This document shows positions 14,616-23,041 of a stretch of 38,047 nt of DNA, piece by piece. Source of the DNA: a virus. The notes under the pieces were generated by a model that worked only from the letters and a program-made list of their open reading frames with translations, did not search any database and was not told where the DNA came from. Every line of letters starts with the position of its first letter. Positions within the stretch are counted from its first letter, which is position 1. The translations under genes and the position numbers were made by a program. Where the stretch lies: the IMG/VR virus record IMGVR_UViG_3300042475_001829, positions 1-38,047 of that record; one strand, written 5' to 3'.

Positions 14616-15856
14616 GCGAAGCGCCGTACAAGAGTTCGCTCATCGAGGCCCTGCGCGGCTCTGGCGTGCCAGGCGCGACGATGGGCGGCGACGTCATGTT
14701 CCTCGACTTTCCGTGGATGAGGAACACCGACGTTGCGCTGCGTCAGCGCGCTGCTCGGGCGTACCTCGCGAATCCAGAAGTTTTGGAGTACGCCGACATT
14801 CCCTATATCCCGCCCGCGGCAAAGGGCGGCGGAAGTTCTGCCGTTCCTGCTGGCCCGCCGAACCCGAACACGATTGGCGAGACGATTCCAGAGAAAAAGG
14901 CGGAGCCCGAGACTGTAACGGAATCTCAGCCTGCACCTGCCCCGAAGGGCGAGCCTATTGAGCTTCGGGAGCAAGAAAAGACGGGCGTCATTACCGTCGA
15001 AGAGCTGCCGCCTGCGGACGAGGGTGAGCTCGCCGATCTTGAAAAGAAAGGCGTCATTACCGTTGAAGAGCTTCCGCCGGAAGAGTTGCCGCTGGCAGGA
15101 ATGCAGCCCGAACTCGAAAAGGAAGAAAAGACTGGCGTAGTTACAGTTGAAGAACTGTCGCCTTCGGAGACGACGACTGCGGGTACGCAGCCAGAGCTTG
15201 AGAAGGAAGAAAAGACTGGCGTCGTGACGGTGGAAGAACTGGCAGAGCAGCCGGCGGCTGCGCCTACGGCGCGCGAGGTGCTGGAAGAGCTAATCCCAGA
15301 AGAGGAGAAGCCAGAACCCAAGGCGACTGTCACGGTTGAGGAAATTCCGCAGGACTTGACTGTGCGGCAGGCTCTGGAAGAACTAGTCCCGCAAAAGCCG
15401 GAAGAGCCGGAAGTGTCGGTAACGGTTGAGGAGCTTCCGCCCCCGCCGCCCCCGCCGCCGCCTCCCGTGGTTGCGCCGCCCGTAGCTGCGCCGGTTGCGG
15501 AGCCTAAGAGCGAGCCTGAGCCCGAAGCGTCGGTGACAGTCGAAGAGCTGCCGCAGGAAGAGCCCGCGCCGCAAGCGGAGCCCACACTTGAGGAAGTGGT
15601 TGACTACATCAACGCACTGACCCAAGCCGCTGCGACGGAGCCCGAGCCCGAGGCAGAGCCCGAGCCCGAAACGTCTGTGACGGTGGAAGAGCTGCCGGCG
15701 GAAACGGAGCCCGCGCCTGACGGCCGCGGCGGCTCCATGCCGTTTGTGACTAGCCTTGCTCGAGAGATGGCGCTGCTGGCAGCGATGGGCGACATGCTTG
15801 GCACCGCAAACGATCCAAAGGGTGAAATCACAATTGAGGAGCTGTTTGGCGAATGA
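14612..15856 (+). CDS. Acidic disordered protein with nine V-T-V-E-E-L repeats (414 aa)
   Basis: The GTG start overlaps the previous stop (GTGA), with GGAGG 6 bases before it. Residues 1-70 look folded (SSLIEALRGSGVPGATMGG, VALRQRAARAYLANPEVLE). The rest is Pro/Glu-rich and disordered, and contains nine copies of [IV]-T-[VI]-E-E-[LI], mostly followed by P, spaced unevenly from residue 127 to residue 406. The last copy (ITIEELFGE) is the C-terminus itself. One copy runs into a stretch of ten prolines, and AREVLEEL/VRQALEEL helices lie between copies. Codons differ between all copies, so the repeats are maintained at protein level. No known domain is recognised. It sits between the tail nozzle and ejection genes. 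A multivalent docking scaffold for a virion or host partner is my inference. Confidence 0.75.
   Translation: MSEAPYKSSLIEALRGSGVPGATMGGDVMFLDFPWMRNTDVALRQRAARAYLANPEVLEYADIPYIPPAAKGGGSSAVPAGPPNPNTIGETIPEKKAEPETVTESQPAPAPKGEPIELREQEKTGVITVEELPPADEGELADLEKKGVITVEELPPEELPLAGMQPELEKEEKTGVVTVEELSPSETTTAGTQPELEKEEKTGVVTVEELAEQPAAAPTAREVLEELIPEEEKPEPKATVTVEEIPQDLTVRQALEELVPQKPEEPEVSVTVEELPPPPPPPPPPVVAPPVAAPVAEPKSEPEPEASVTVEELPQEEPAPQAEPTLEEVVDYINALTQAAATEPEPEAEPEPETSVTVEELPAETEPAPDGRGGSMPFVTSLAREMALLAAMGDMLGTANDPKGEITIEELFGE
14990..15844 (+). repeat. Nine-copy V-T-V-E-E-L coding repeat
   Basis: The first copy is at 14990-15007 (ITVEEL) and the ninth at 15827-15844 (ITIEEL). The first four copies have longer shared flanks of the type K-T/K-G-V-I/V-T-V-E-E-L; copies 3 and 4 also share LEKEEKTGVVTVEEL. 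Later copies share only the core and a following P. The core is encoded by a different codon set in each copy. Confidence 0.85.
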
Positions 15857-16263
15857 AGCTCGCGACCGACCAGCCCAATGAGCCGCAGGTGATCTGGCAG
15901 TGGATGACGCGCCAGACGCAGATCCCGTGGTCGACCGATCTGCGCACGATCGCTGCGATCCGCGACGACGGCACGATCGCCGCTGCGGTCGCGTTCGGCT
16001 CGTGGACGCCGGAGAGCTGCTTCATGCACGTCGCGTTCGACACTGGGCACTCGCTGACGCGCGGGCTGTTAAAGGCTGCATTTGCGTATCCGTTTGAGTC
16101 TATTGGCGTGAAGGCGGTCTACGGTTTGACGCCAAAGGATTTCGACAGGGCAATTCGGTTCAACAAAAAAATCGGCTTTAAGCAGATCGCGGAGACGGTC
16201 GATTGCGTGCTGCTCGAGCTGCGGCGCGAGGACTGCCGGTTTCTGAAGGAGACGTTGCAATGA
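15853..16263 (+). CDS. GNAT-like N-acetyltransferase (136 aa)
   Basis: A 136-residue protein starting as ATGA on the previous stop. It has GNAT-like features: a beta-strand pair around IAAIRDDGTIAAAVAFGSW, a central strand and helix (SLTRGLLKAAFAYPF), and a C-terminal FDRAIRFNKKIGFKQIAET, which resembles the N-x-x-S/A-x-x-x-x-x-x-x-G-F motif of GNAT enzymes. It would transfer an acetyl group from acetyl-CoA to an unknown substrate. Similar small acetyltransferase-like proteins occur in the tail/ejection region of other podoviruses. The acetyl-CoA-binding loop is not clear-cut. Confidence 0.65.
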   Translation: MKLATDQPNEPQVIWQWMTRQTQIPWSTDLRTIAAIRDDGTIAAAVAFGSWTPESCFMHVAFDTGHSLTRGLLKAAFAYPFESIGVKAVYGLTPKDFDRAIRFNKKIGFKQIAETVDCVLLELRREDCRFLKETLQ

Positions 16264-17813
16264 GTAAGGGTAAAGCACCGGCCGCGCCAGACTACGTCGG
16301 AGCAGCGCAGCTGCAGGGTGAGCTTTCAAAAGAAGCTCTCAACATGCAGAACTACGCCAACCGTCCGACGCAGAACACGCCGTTCGGATCGACGAGCTGG
16401 AACACCAAAGACGTTGTCGACCCTGCGACTGGCCAAAAGGTCACGCAGTGGACGCAGAACACCACGCTCGCGCCAGAGCTGCAGGGTGCCCTTGACGCGC
16501 AGATTGGCTTGCAGAAGGACCGGAGCGATCTCGCGTCTGGGTTCATGGACCGCGTCGGCAGCGAATACTCAAAGCCGTTCGATTGGCAGAATCTGCCGCA
16601 GATGGCGCAGGCGGCCGGCCCCGGCAAGCTGCAGAGCGGCATCACGGACTACACGCGCGGAATCACGACCAGCGCCGGCCCGCAGCAAAACGCGGTTGGT
16701 GGCTTCAATTTCGGCGGCCCGCAGATGGGCGTCGCGCAGCAGTCTGTCCAGCGCGGATTATCGACCGGCGATAACCCGGCCCTTCCGACGCTGAACAACG
16801 ATTTCCGCAACCAGGTCGCAAGCGACCTCATGGCGCAGATGGCGCCCGTGCAGCGTCAGCAGCAGCAGTCGATGGAGACCGACTTGTCGAACCGCGGGTT
16901 CAAGGTCGGCACCGCCGGCTACCAGCGCGCGATGGACGAACTCAATCAGCGCCAGGCGGGCGAGCGGTACAACGCGCTCGGCATGGCTGGACAGGAAGCG
17001 CAGCGGCTGTACGGGATGCAGATGGGCGCCCGGCAGCAGGCGTTCAACGAAGACCTTTCCGGCGGCCAGTTCGCCAACCAGGCCTCGGGGCAGGCGTTCA
17101 ATCAAGGGCTGCAGGCGGGCCAGTTTGGCAACCAAGCGCAGCAGCAGCTCTACGGGCAGATGATGGGGCAGGCGGATCTCGCCAACCGCGCGTCGGCGCA
17201 GAACTTTGGGCAGAACCTTGCCGCAGCGCAGTTCCAGAACCAAGCGCTCGGTCAGGCGCAGGGGCTCGACCTGTCGCGTATGCAGGCTGGCAACCAGGCC
17301 GCGCAGCAGCAGTTCAACATGAACCAGTCGTATGCCAACCAGCAGAACCAGCTGCGGCAGCAGGCGATCGCGGAGCAGATGCAGCGCCGCGGGATGTCGC
17401 TCAACGAGATGAACGCGCTCCTTACCGGCCAGCAGGTCGGTATGCCGCAGATGCCGAACTTCTCGCAGTCGGGTCGCGCGGAGACGCCGAACATCTTGGG
17501 CGCGACGCAGATGGGCTACAACGCCGCGATGGATCAGTACAACGCCCAGCAGGCCGGCTTTGGCAACGCGATGGGCGGGCTCTTTAGCCTGGGCAGTGCC
17601 GCGATCAGTAACCCGTTCATGTTCTCCGATCGCCGGCTGAAGCGCCGCATCAAGCGCGTCGGCACGCACGCGCTCGGCGTCGGCATCTACGAATTCGATA
17701 TGGCTGGGTATCGCCAGCGTGGCGTGATTGCGCAGGAGGTCGCGGCGGTTCGCCCCGAACTCGTCAAGCGTCACGCCAGCGGGTACTTGACCGTCAACTA
17801 CAGCGCGCTGTGA
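16260..17813 (+). CDS. Ejection-type protein with truncated C-terminal S74 chaperone-like domain (517 aa)
   Basis: I chose the ATG at 16260 (ATGA overlap, GGAG upstream) rather than an earlier in-frame start. It encodes 517 residues. Residues about 180-420 are extremely Gln/Asn/Ala/Met-rich and helical (QQQLYGQMMGQADLANRA, QNFGQNLAAAQFQNQALG), as in internal virion proteins that cross the envelope. The last 62 residues begin at S456 with SDRRLKRRIKRVGTHALGVG and continue with RGVIAQEVAAVRPELV and GYLTVNY. This is the core of the peptidase S74 intramolecular chaperone, with its Ser-Asp cleavage-site pair, but it stops before the usual C-terminal coiled coil. Whether it self-cleaves is unknown. 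Confidence 0.72.
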   Translation: MSKGKAPAAPDYVGAAQLQGELSKEALNMQNYANRPTQNTPFGSTSWNTKDVVDPATGQKVTQWTQNTTLAPELQGALDAQIGLQKDRSDLASGFMDRVGSEYSKPFDWQNLPQMAQAAGPGKLQSGITDYTRGITTSAGPQQNAVGGFNFGGPQMGVAQQSVQRGLSTGDNPALPTLNNDFRNQVASDLMAQMAPVQRQQQQSMETDLSNRGFKVGTAGYQRAMDELNQRQAGERYNALGMAGQEAQRLYGMQMGARQQAFNEDLSGGQFANQASGQAFNQGLQAGQFGNQAQQQLYGQMMGQADLANRASAQNFGQNLAAAQFQNQALGQAQGLDLSRMQAGNQAAQQQFNMNQSYANQQNQLRQQAIAEQMQRRGMSLNEMNALLTGQQVGMPQMPNFSQSGRAETPNILGATQMGYNAAMDQYNAQQAGFGNAMGGLFSLGSAAISNPFMFSDRRLKRRIKRVGTHALGVGIYEFDMAGYRQRGVIAQEVAAVRPELVKRHASGYLTVNYSAL

Positions 17814-17821
17814 GGTGATCT

Positions 17822-18184
17822 ATGGATGAGTCACAAATGTTCGACTACTTGTTGCAGATGGGCGCGATGCGGCCCGAAGAGGACGAGCTCGCGCGCAAGC
17901 AGGCGATGGTCGATGCGCTGCGCCAGCAGTCGATGAAGCCGTTGCAGGGCCAGATGGCCGGCAACGTCTACGTCGCACCCTCGATCACGCAGGGGCTCGC
18001 CCAGCTCGGGCAAGCCTACGGCGCTCGTAAGGGCCAGCAGGGCGTCGACACCGGCATGCGTGACTTCAACGCGCGGCAGAAGGCTGCTCTCGAGGCGCTG
18101 CGCGCCGCGCGCGGGCTGAAGAAGAAGCCCGAGGAAGAAGACGACGTCATCGAAGGATTCACCGCGTCGAGCTACTACCGGTAG
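17822..18184 (+). CDS. Small ejection-module protein (120 aa)
   Basis: A 120-residue helical protein with AGGTGAT just before the ATG. It starts MDESQMFDYLLQMGAMRPEE and contains a Gln/Met-rich helix (VDALRQQSMKPLQGQMAG), then SITQGLAQLGQAYGARKGQ and a basic/acidic end (LKKKPEEEDDVIEGFTASS). Composition and position between two ejection-type proteins suggest a small internal virion protein. No family is recognised with certainty. Confidence 0.6.
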   Translation: MDESQMFDYLLQMGAMRPEEDELARKQAMVDALRQQSMKPLQGQMAGNVYVAPSITQGLAQLGQAYGARKGQQGVDTGMRDFNARQKAALEALRAARGLKKKPEEEDDVIEGFTASSYYR

Positions 18185-18194
18185 CGGAGGCCGC

Positions 18195-19238
18195 ATGGAC
18201 TTTTACGCAGACGCACTGGCGCGCGGCGCCATTGTAGAAACGCCGGAAGAGCTTGAGCGCAAAAAGCGCTCGCTTCTGCCACGCGCACGCGCCGTCAGCG
18301 TGGGCGGCACCGTGACCAACACCGTGCAGCCTGGCGAGGAGAACATCCGTAAGGCGCTCGACATGTACGCGCAGGAGGACGACTACTCGCAGGCGCAGGC
18401 GTATGCGCGCACGCGTGCCGACGAGGGCGGCTCAGCATTGCTGAACGCGCTCGCAGCGCAGTACGCCGGGCCGCGCTTTGAGGGCGTGCAGGGCCAGTAC
18501 CTCAAGCGCTCGATGGCCGCGCGCGAGCCCATGAAGATCGGCAGCGCCATGATCACCCCCGACGGGCAGGTGCTGAAAGACCCCTCTGCGAGCCGCGAGC
18601 GTGAGGCGCAACGGTTGATGCAGCTTGGGCAGTTCCAGATCAGCCAGGACGACAAGCGGCAAGCGCGGGAAGACAACGCCGTGCTGCGGATGTCGCTTGC
18701 CGGTATGCGAGGCAACAGCAACGCCGACGACGCGCGCAATTGGCGCGCTGAGGACAAGCTGCGCAACGACTTCGACAAGGTCACGGGCGACTTGCAGACC
18801 GAGCTCGGCGCGACGCGCAAGATCACGGAGATCATTTCCGCGACGCCGCCCGGCTCGCGCCCCGACGCGATCACGCAGCAATCGCTCGTGATCCTGCTTA
18901 ACAAGTTCCTCGACCCCGGCTCGGTTGTGCGCGAGGGCGAGTTCGACCGCGTCATCAAGGCGCAGGGACTTGAGGGTCGCGCGCGCAACTTGAGAAACAA
19001 CATCATGAAGGGCGAGCCGCTCAACGACGTAGCGATTCAGCAGATCAACAACCTCGCGCAGCTCTATCAGCGCGCGGCCGAGGCGAAGCTGATGGCGACC
19101 GCGCAGCAGTACTCGCAGCTCGCCCAGACGCGCGGCCTCGACCCGGCGGGCGTCATCGTCAACCCGGCATACCGCGGCGGCGAGCAACCGGGCAGCAACC
19201 GCCGCGTGCGGTTTGAGGATCTTGCAAATGGCCGTTGA
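18195..19238 (+). CDS. Internal virion / ejection protein (347 aa)
   Basis: A 347-residue protein with GGAGG 5 bases before the ATG. It is almost wholly helical: RKALDMYAQEDDYSQAQAYA, LMQLGQFQISQDDKRQARED, LRNDFDKVTGDLQTELGA, and LYQRAAEAKLMATAQQYSQ. The segment ITQQSLVILLNKFLDPGSVV is a conserved-looking feature of phage ejection proteins in this slot. It contains no membrane anchor. It likely forms part of the DNA-ejection apparatus with the genes on either side. Its last 11 bases overlap the next gene. Confidence 0.62.
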   Translation: MDFYADALARGAIVETPEELERKKRSLLPRARAVSVGGTVTNTVQPGEENIRKALDMYAQEDDYSQAQAYARTRADEGGSALLNALAAQYAGPRFEGVQGQYLKRSMAAREPMKIGSAMITPDGQVLKDPSASREREAQRLMQLGQFQISQDDKRQAREDNAVLRMSLAGMRGNSNADDARNWRAEDKLRNDFDKVTGDLQTELGATRKITEIISATPPGSRPDAITQQSLVILLNKFLDPGSVVREGEFDRVIKAQGLEGRARNLRNNIMKGEPLNDVAIQQINNLAQLYQRAAEAKLMATAQQYSQLAQTRGLDPAGVIVNPAYRGGEQPGSNRRVRFEDLANGR

Positions 19239-21171
19239 TGTCGTAATGCCCGACGGGACCGTCATCGAGGGTGTGCCCGAGGGCATCACCCAAGACGAGC
19301 TCAAGCGGATGCTGCAAGGCTACGACGCCCCGAAGCTCACCGACGAGTGGCGCCGCAACACGATGCGCAGCATGGCCGGCGCCAAGGCGAAGGACTCGTC
19401 GTGGCTGAAGAAGGCCGCGATGAACATCGGCGCGGGCGCGCAGGAACAGTTCACGGGCGCCGAGCAGCGCCTCAACGACATGTTCGGTAACGAGCAGAAG
19501 GGCGCCGAGCTCAAGCGCCGAGTGGCCGACGAACGTGCGGTGGCGGAGGCGCTTGCTGCTAACACCACCGGCGGCGGCGCGCTGCAGGTCGCCGGCAACG
19601 TATTGCCGACGCTCGCGGTGCCGGTCGGGGCCTTTGCCAACACCGCCGTCCGCGCAGGCACGCTTTTGCCGCGCGCCTACCAGGCACTGCGCGCAGGACG
19701 GGCTATGGCGCCCGCTGCGGCGACTACGGCTAAGCTGGGTACTGCGGGCCTCGTCGGCGACGCGGTGCTCTCTGGCGGCATATACGGCGCCCTGCGCCCC
19801 ACCGCCGAGGGCGAAAGCGTGCTCGGCAATGCAGCCCAAGGGGCGGCGTTCAGCGCCGCGCTGCCGGCGGTTGGCCTGGGCGTCAACCAGATTCGACGCG
19901 TCACGACCTCCGGCGGCGGTCGCGAGCGTGCCGCGGAGCAGATCGTGCGCGAGACGGCCGGCGAGGGCGCCGACCAGGCGACCCGGCAGAGCGTGCTATC
20001 GCGCACGCTCGGGCAGCTGCGCGGCCTTGGCCCGCAGGGGCCGATCCCGCTCACGACTGCGGCGCAGCTCGACAGCGCCGACCTCGCGCGCCTCGAGCGC
20101 GGCAGCCGCACGCTCAACGCCGGCAACTGGTACGACTTCGACCAGAGCCAGGCGCGGGCGGTGGCCGACGAGTTCGGCACGGCGACGGGCGAGGCTGGCG
20201 ATCTGGCCGCCCGACGCGCGGCTCGAAAGAGCTCGTGGGACAACAACTGGGCCGCGGCCCAAGGCGCCGTCAACCCGCAGGTGTTCCGGCAGGAAATCCG
20301 CAACCTCGCCGCGACGATCGACGACGCGCTGATGACGCCGGACGCCGCCAACCCGGCCGTGCGAAACATGCTGCAGCAGATCGGCTCTGAGATCGAGCGC
20401 TACGGCGACAAGATCCAGCCGGGCGTGCTGCAGCAGATCCGCGCCAACTTGAGCGGCAAGTACAGCCCGCTCAGCCCGAACGCCTACGCGGCAGCGCCGC
20501 GCGACTCCGCAGCGACGAAGCTCGTGCTCGGCGAGATCGACCGCGTGCTCAACAACGTCACGAGCGGCAAGTGGCAGGGCGTCGTCGACGACTACTCAGC
20601 CGGCTCCCGCCTGGTCGATCAGAGCAAGGCCGCGGGCCGCGTGCGCGAAGCGTTCTACGACCGCAACACCGGGCGCGTGCTCGGCGTGTCGGCAGACGCC
20701 GCGGGCGATGTCCCGAAGATCACTGAGGCCGGGCTCGGCCGCGCCATCAATCGCGGCTCCGATCGCGCAGGCAACGTGCAGCTGTCGAGCGCCGCGCAGA
20801 CGCGGCTCAATACGGTGCTCGACGCCCTGCGCCGGCAGAACATTACCCAGCGTGTTGCGAGGACCGCGACGGCAGGTGGCGGCAGCAACACCGCGAGCGA
20901 TCGCATCGCGGCTGAGGCAGCCGGGCAGGCCGCGGACGCCATCGCGGGCGCCGCAGGTGCGCCAGGCGCGGCCGTTGCTCGCACGGGCATCGACGCCCTG
21001 CGCGCCTTTGCCAACACGCAGCGCGACCGTGCGCTCGCCGAGGCTCTGCAGAACCCGCAGGAGCTGCGGCGGATGCTCGAGCAGCTCGAGCGCTCCGGTC
21101 AGCCGCTGACGGCAGAACAAGACGCCCTTTTGAGAATTTTGCGCGGGTCGGCTGTGGCCGGTTCGCAGTAA
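19228..21171 (+). CDS. Large ejection / DNA-transfer protein (647 aa)
   Basis: I chose the ATG at 19228, which has AGGA at a good distance, over a TTG at 19213. The N-terminus MPDGTVIEGVPEGITQDELK is a module common to the start of phage DNA-transfer proteins. Residues about 110-220 are a run of Ala/Gly/Val/Leu-rich segments (VAGNVLPTLAVPVGAFANTA, AAATTAKLGTAGLVGDAVL, AAFSAALPAVGLGVNQI) that could insert into or line a membrane channel. The remainder is helical and rich in Ala, Arg and Gln. It probably leaves the virion early and helps carry DNA through the cell envelope. It is the last of the ejection group, directly before the fibre. Confidence 0.65.
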   Translation: MAVDVVMPDGTVIEGVPEGITQDELKRMLQGYDAPKLTDEWRRNTMRSMAGAKAKDSSWLKKAAMNIGAGAQEQFTGAEQRLNDMFGNEQKGAELKRRVADERAVAEALAANTTGGGALQVAGNVLPTLAVPVGAFANTAVRAGTLLPRAYQALRAGRAMAPAAATTAKLGTAGLVGDAVLSGGIYGALRPTAEGESVLGNAAQGAAFSAALPAVGLGVNQIRRVTTSGGGRERAAEQIVRETAGEGADQATRQSVLSRTLGQLRGLGPQGPIPLTTAAQLDSADLARLERGSRTLNAGNWYDFDQSQARAVADEFGTATGEAGDLAARRAARKSSWDNNWAAAQGAVNPQVFRQEIRNLAATIDDALMTPDAANPAVRNMLQQIGSEIERYGDKIQPGVLQQIRANLSGKYSPLSPNAYAAAPRDSAATKLVLGEIDRVLNNVTSGKWQGVVDDYSAGSRLVDQSKAAGRVREAFYDRNTGRVLGVSADAAGDVPKITEAGLGRAINRGSDRAGNVQLSSAAQTRLNTVLDALRRQNITQRVARTATAGGGSNTASDRIAAEAAGQAADAIAGAAGAPGAAVARTGIDALRAFANTQRDRALAEALQNPQELRRMLEQLERSGQPLTAEQDALLRILRGSAVAGSQ

Positions 21172-21184
21172 GCAGGAGAAAGCA

Positions 21185-23041
21185 ATGCCCCGTAACGCAT
21201 CCGGTACATACACCCTTCCGTCCGGCAACCCGGTCGTCAGCGGCACGCTGATCGACGCCACCTGGGCGAACAACACAATGGCCGACCTCGGCAACGAGGT
21301 GACCGACTCGCTCTCGCGCTCGGGCGAAGGCGCGATGCTGGCCCCGCTGCGGATCACCGACGGCGTGCAGGCGACGCCCTCGCTCGCGTTCTCCAACGAG
21401 CCCTCGAGCGGGCTCTACCGCGCCGGCACGAACGAGTGGTGGTCGGTGGCTGCGGGCGTGCAGGTGCAGCAGCACACCTCGACGGGCGCCGTGACGCGCT
21501 TCGCGGCGGGCGCTGTCGGCACACCTTCCGTGTCGGCGTTCAATGACGTCAACACCGGCATCTGGTTCCCGGCGGCGGATACGCTGGCGGTGTCTACCGC
21601 GGGCGTAGAGGCGCTGCGCGTGAACAGCTCCGGCGTGCTGTCGCTCGTCAACAACCCCACCCTCTCCGGCGGCACCGCCAACGGCGTGTTGTTTTTGAAC
21701 GGCAGCAAGGTGGCGACGTCGGGGAGTGCGCTGACTTTTAACGGCACAAACACTTTTACAGTCATCCCCGCAACAGGAACTGCATATAACCGTACAGAAA
21801 GCACGCAGTACAGCACTTGGATGCAAACTGGTGCAGGAAATGCAAACGTATTTTGGGAATTTTCCGCTGGCACTCCGGTTCGTTGGGTAGACACTTCCGC
21901 CGGAGAGTTAATGCGCCTCACCTCCACCTCGCTCTACACAGCGTCGGGGGTTAACGTCGGCATCGGGACGAGTTCGCCTGCAAGCAAGTTGCACGTTTCA
22001 AATACCGCAGCAGCAACTCGCATCACGATTACAGACGACGTTGCGGCAGGTCGATCCGGTTACATTGAGTCCAACTACAGCGATGCGCTGGTTATCGGTA
22101 CTACCTCTGGCGTTCGTGGAATTCGTTTTTCACCGGATAACACGCCGCGTATGTTGCTCGACACCTTGGGCAACCTCGGCATCGGGACGAGTTCGCCTGA
22201 AGCATTGTTAACTGTTTCAAAATCTACTAGTGGCGGGGAAGGTGGATACATTTACCTCGACAATCCTGCGGCCAGCGCGTCGGGCAACAAGGCTGGCATC
22301 AAGTTTGGCACTTCGTCTGGGGCGTCGTTTGCTAGCGTGCCGACAGGCGAAATCACGAACGTAATTGATAACTCTGGCAACGGCGCATCGGCGCTCACGT
22401 TTGGCACGTTTAACGGCACTTCTTCTGGCGAACGCGCCCGCATCACGAGCGGGGGGTTCTTTAAGGCGAGTAATACAGGAACGTATAGCAGCAGCACCAA
22501 TGATCGTTATGAATTCACTAGTGATAAAAATGATTTAACAATACTTGTAAATAGTACAAATACAGGCGCGAATGTTAATAACGTATATTCAGTCCTTCCG
22601 GCAGCGGGAAATGCCGCTGCATATCATTTTGCAGGTGTTATTACTGGCTCTGGCTTGCAATTTACCGTTGATGCGGATGGCGATGTTAAAAATACAAACA
22701 ATTCTTATGGTTCAATTTCAGACATCAAACTGAAGCAAGACGTTGTTGACGCAGCATCGCAATGGGACGACATCAAGGCGCTTCGTGTACGAAAGTATCG
22801 TTTCAAGCGTAACCCAGATGCTGCGTTGCAGATCGGTCTTGTGGCTCAAGAAGCCGAAGCCGTTTCTCCGGGGCTTGTTGAAGAAACTGCCGACCGCGAT
22901 GAGGAAGGTGACGACCTCGGCACCACCACAAAGTCGGTCAAGTACTCTGTGCTTTACATGAAGGCAGTCAAAGCCCTGCAAGAAGCCATGACCCGCATCG
23001 AACAACTTGAGGCGAAAGTCGCCGCATTGGAGATTCACTAA
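21185..23041 (+). CDS. Tail fibre/spike with C-terminal S74 chaperone domain (618 aa)
   Basis: A 618-residue receptor-binding candidate; AGGAG precedes the ATG. The N-terminal 100 residues (GTLIDATWANNTMADLGNEV, then LAFSNEPSSGLYRAG) form the virion-attachment part typical of podovirus fibres. The body has beta-helix-like repeats including NVGIGTSSPASKLHVS and NLGIGTSSPEALLTVS. From S512 the sequence SDIKLKQDVVDAAS, then ALQIGLVAQEAEAVSPGLV and a C-terminal coiled coil (LQEAMTRIEQLEAKVAALE) is a full peptidase S74 intramolecular chaperone, which trimerises the fibre and then cuts itself off at Ser-Asp. The stretch coding the body, about 21730-22730, is visibly richer in A+T than its surroundings, suggesting acquisition by recombination. 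Confidence 0.85.
   Translation: MPRNASGTYTLPSGNPVVSGTLIDATWANNTMADLGNEVTDSLSRSGEGAMLAPLRITDGVQATPSLAFSNEPSSGLYRAGTNEWWSVAAGVQVQQHTSTGAVTRFAAGAVGTPSVSAFNDVNTGIWFPAADTLAVSTAGVEALRVNSSGVLSLVNNPTLSGGTANGVLFLNGSKVATSGSALTFNGTNTFTVIPATGTAYNRTESTQYSTWMQTGAGNANVFWEFSAGTPVRWVDTSAGELMRLTSTSLYTASGVNVGIGTSSPASKLHVSNTAAATRITITDDVAAGRSGYIESNYSDALVIGTTSGVRGIRFSPDNTPRMLLDTLGNLGIGTSSPEALLTVSKSTSGGEGGYIYLDNPAASASGNKAGIKFGTSSGASFASVPTGEITNVIDNSGNGASALTFGTFNGTSSGERARITSGGFFKASNTGTYSSSTNDRYEFTSDKNDLTILVNSTNTGANVNNVYSVLPAAGNAAAYHFAGVITGSGLQFTVDADGDVKNTNNSYGSISDIKLKQDVVDAASQWDDIKALRVRKYRFKRNPDAALQIGLVAQEAEAVSPGLVEETADRDEEGDDLGTTTKSVKYSVLYMKAVKALQEAMTRIEQLEAKVAALEIH
21957..21980 (+). repeat. 24-bp direct repeat in the fibre gene, copy 1
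   Basis: These 24 bases are identical to 22176-22199 and encode the GIGTSSP motif of the fibre body. Exact identity at nucleotide level, unlike the divergent flanks, makes it a ready site for recombination between the two fibre repeats. Confidence 0.85.
22176..22199 (+). repeat. 24-bp direct repeat in the fibre gene, copy 2
   Basis: Second exact copy of the repeat at 21957-21980, 219 bp downstream and in the same reading frame. Exchange between them would remove or add 73 residues of the fibre shaft without a frameshift. Confidence 0.85.

Noticed and set aside
14926-15585. Reverse frame with repeated S-S-S-T-V-T segments
   Set aside because: It is the mirror image of the forward V-T-V-E-E-L repeat; low-complexity Ser/Gly protein without start signals.
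15000-15850. CRISPR-like array in the repeat-rich segment
   Set aside because: Repeats are short, differ in nucleotide sequence, have irregular spacing and lie within an open reading frame; no cas adaptation genes occur despite the Cas4-like nuclease.
16758-17774. Long reverse reading frame opposite the Gln/Asn-rich ejection protein
   Set aside because: Leu/Arg/Val/His-rich composition mirrors the CAG/AAC codons of the forward gene; no start signals or domain.
21185-23041. Diversity-generating retroelement acting on the fibre
   Set aside because: No reverse transcriptase gene and no template/variable repeat pair with adenine-biased differences was seen; the 24-bp repeats are exact.
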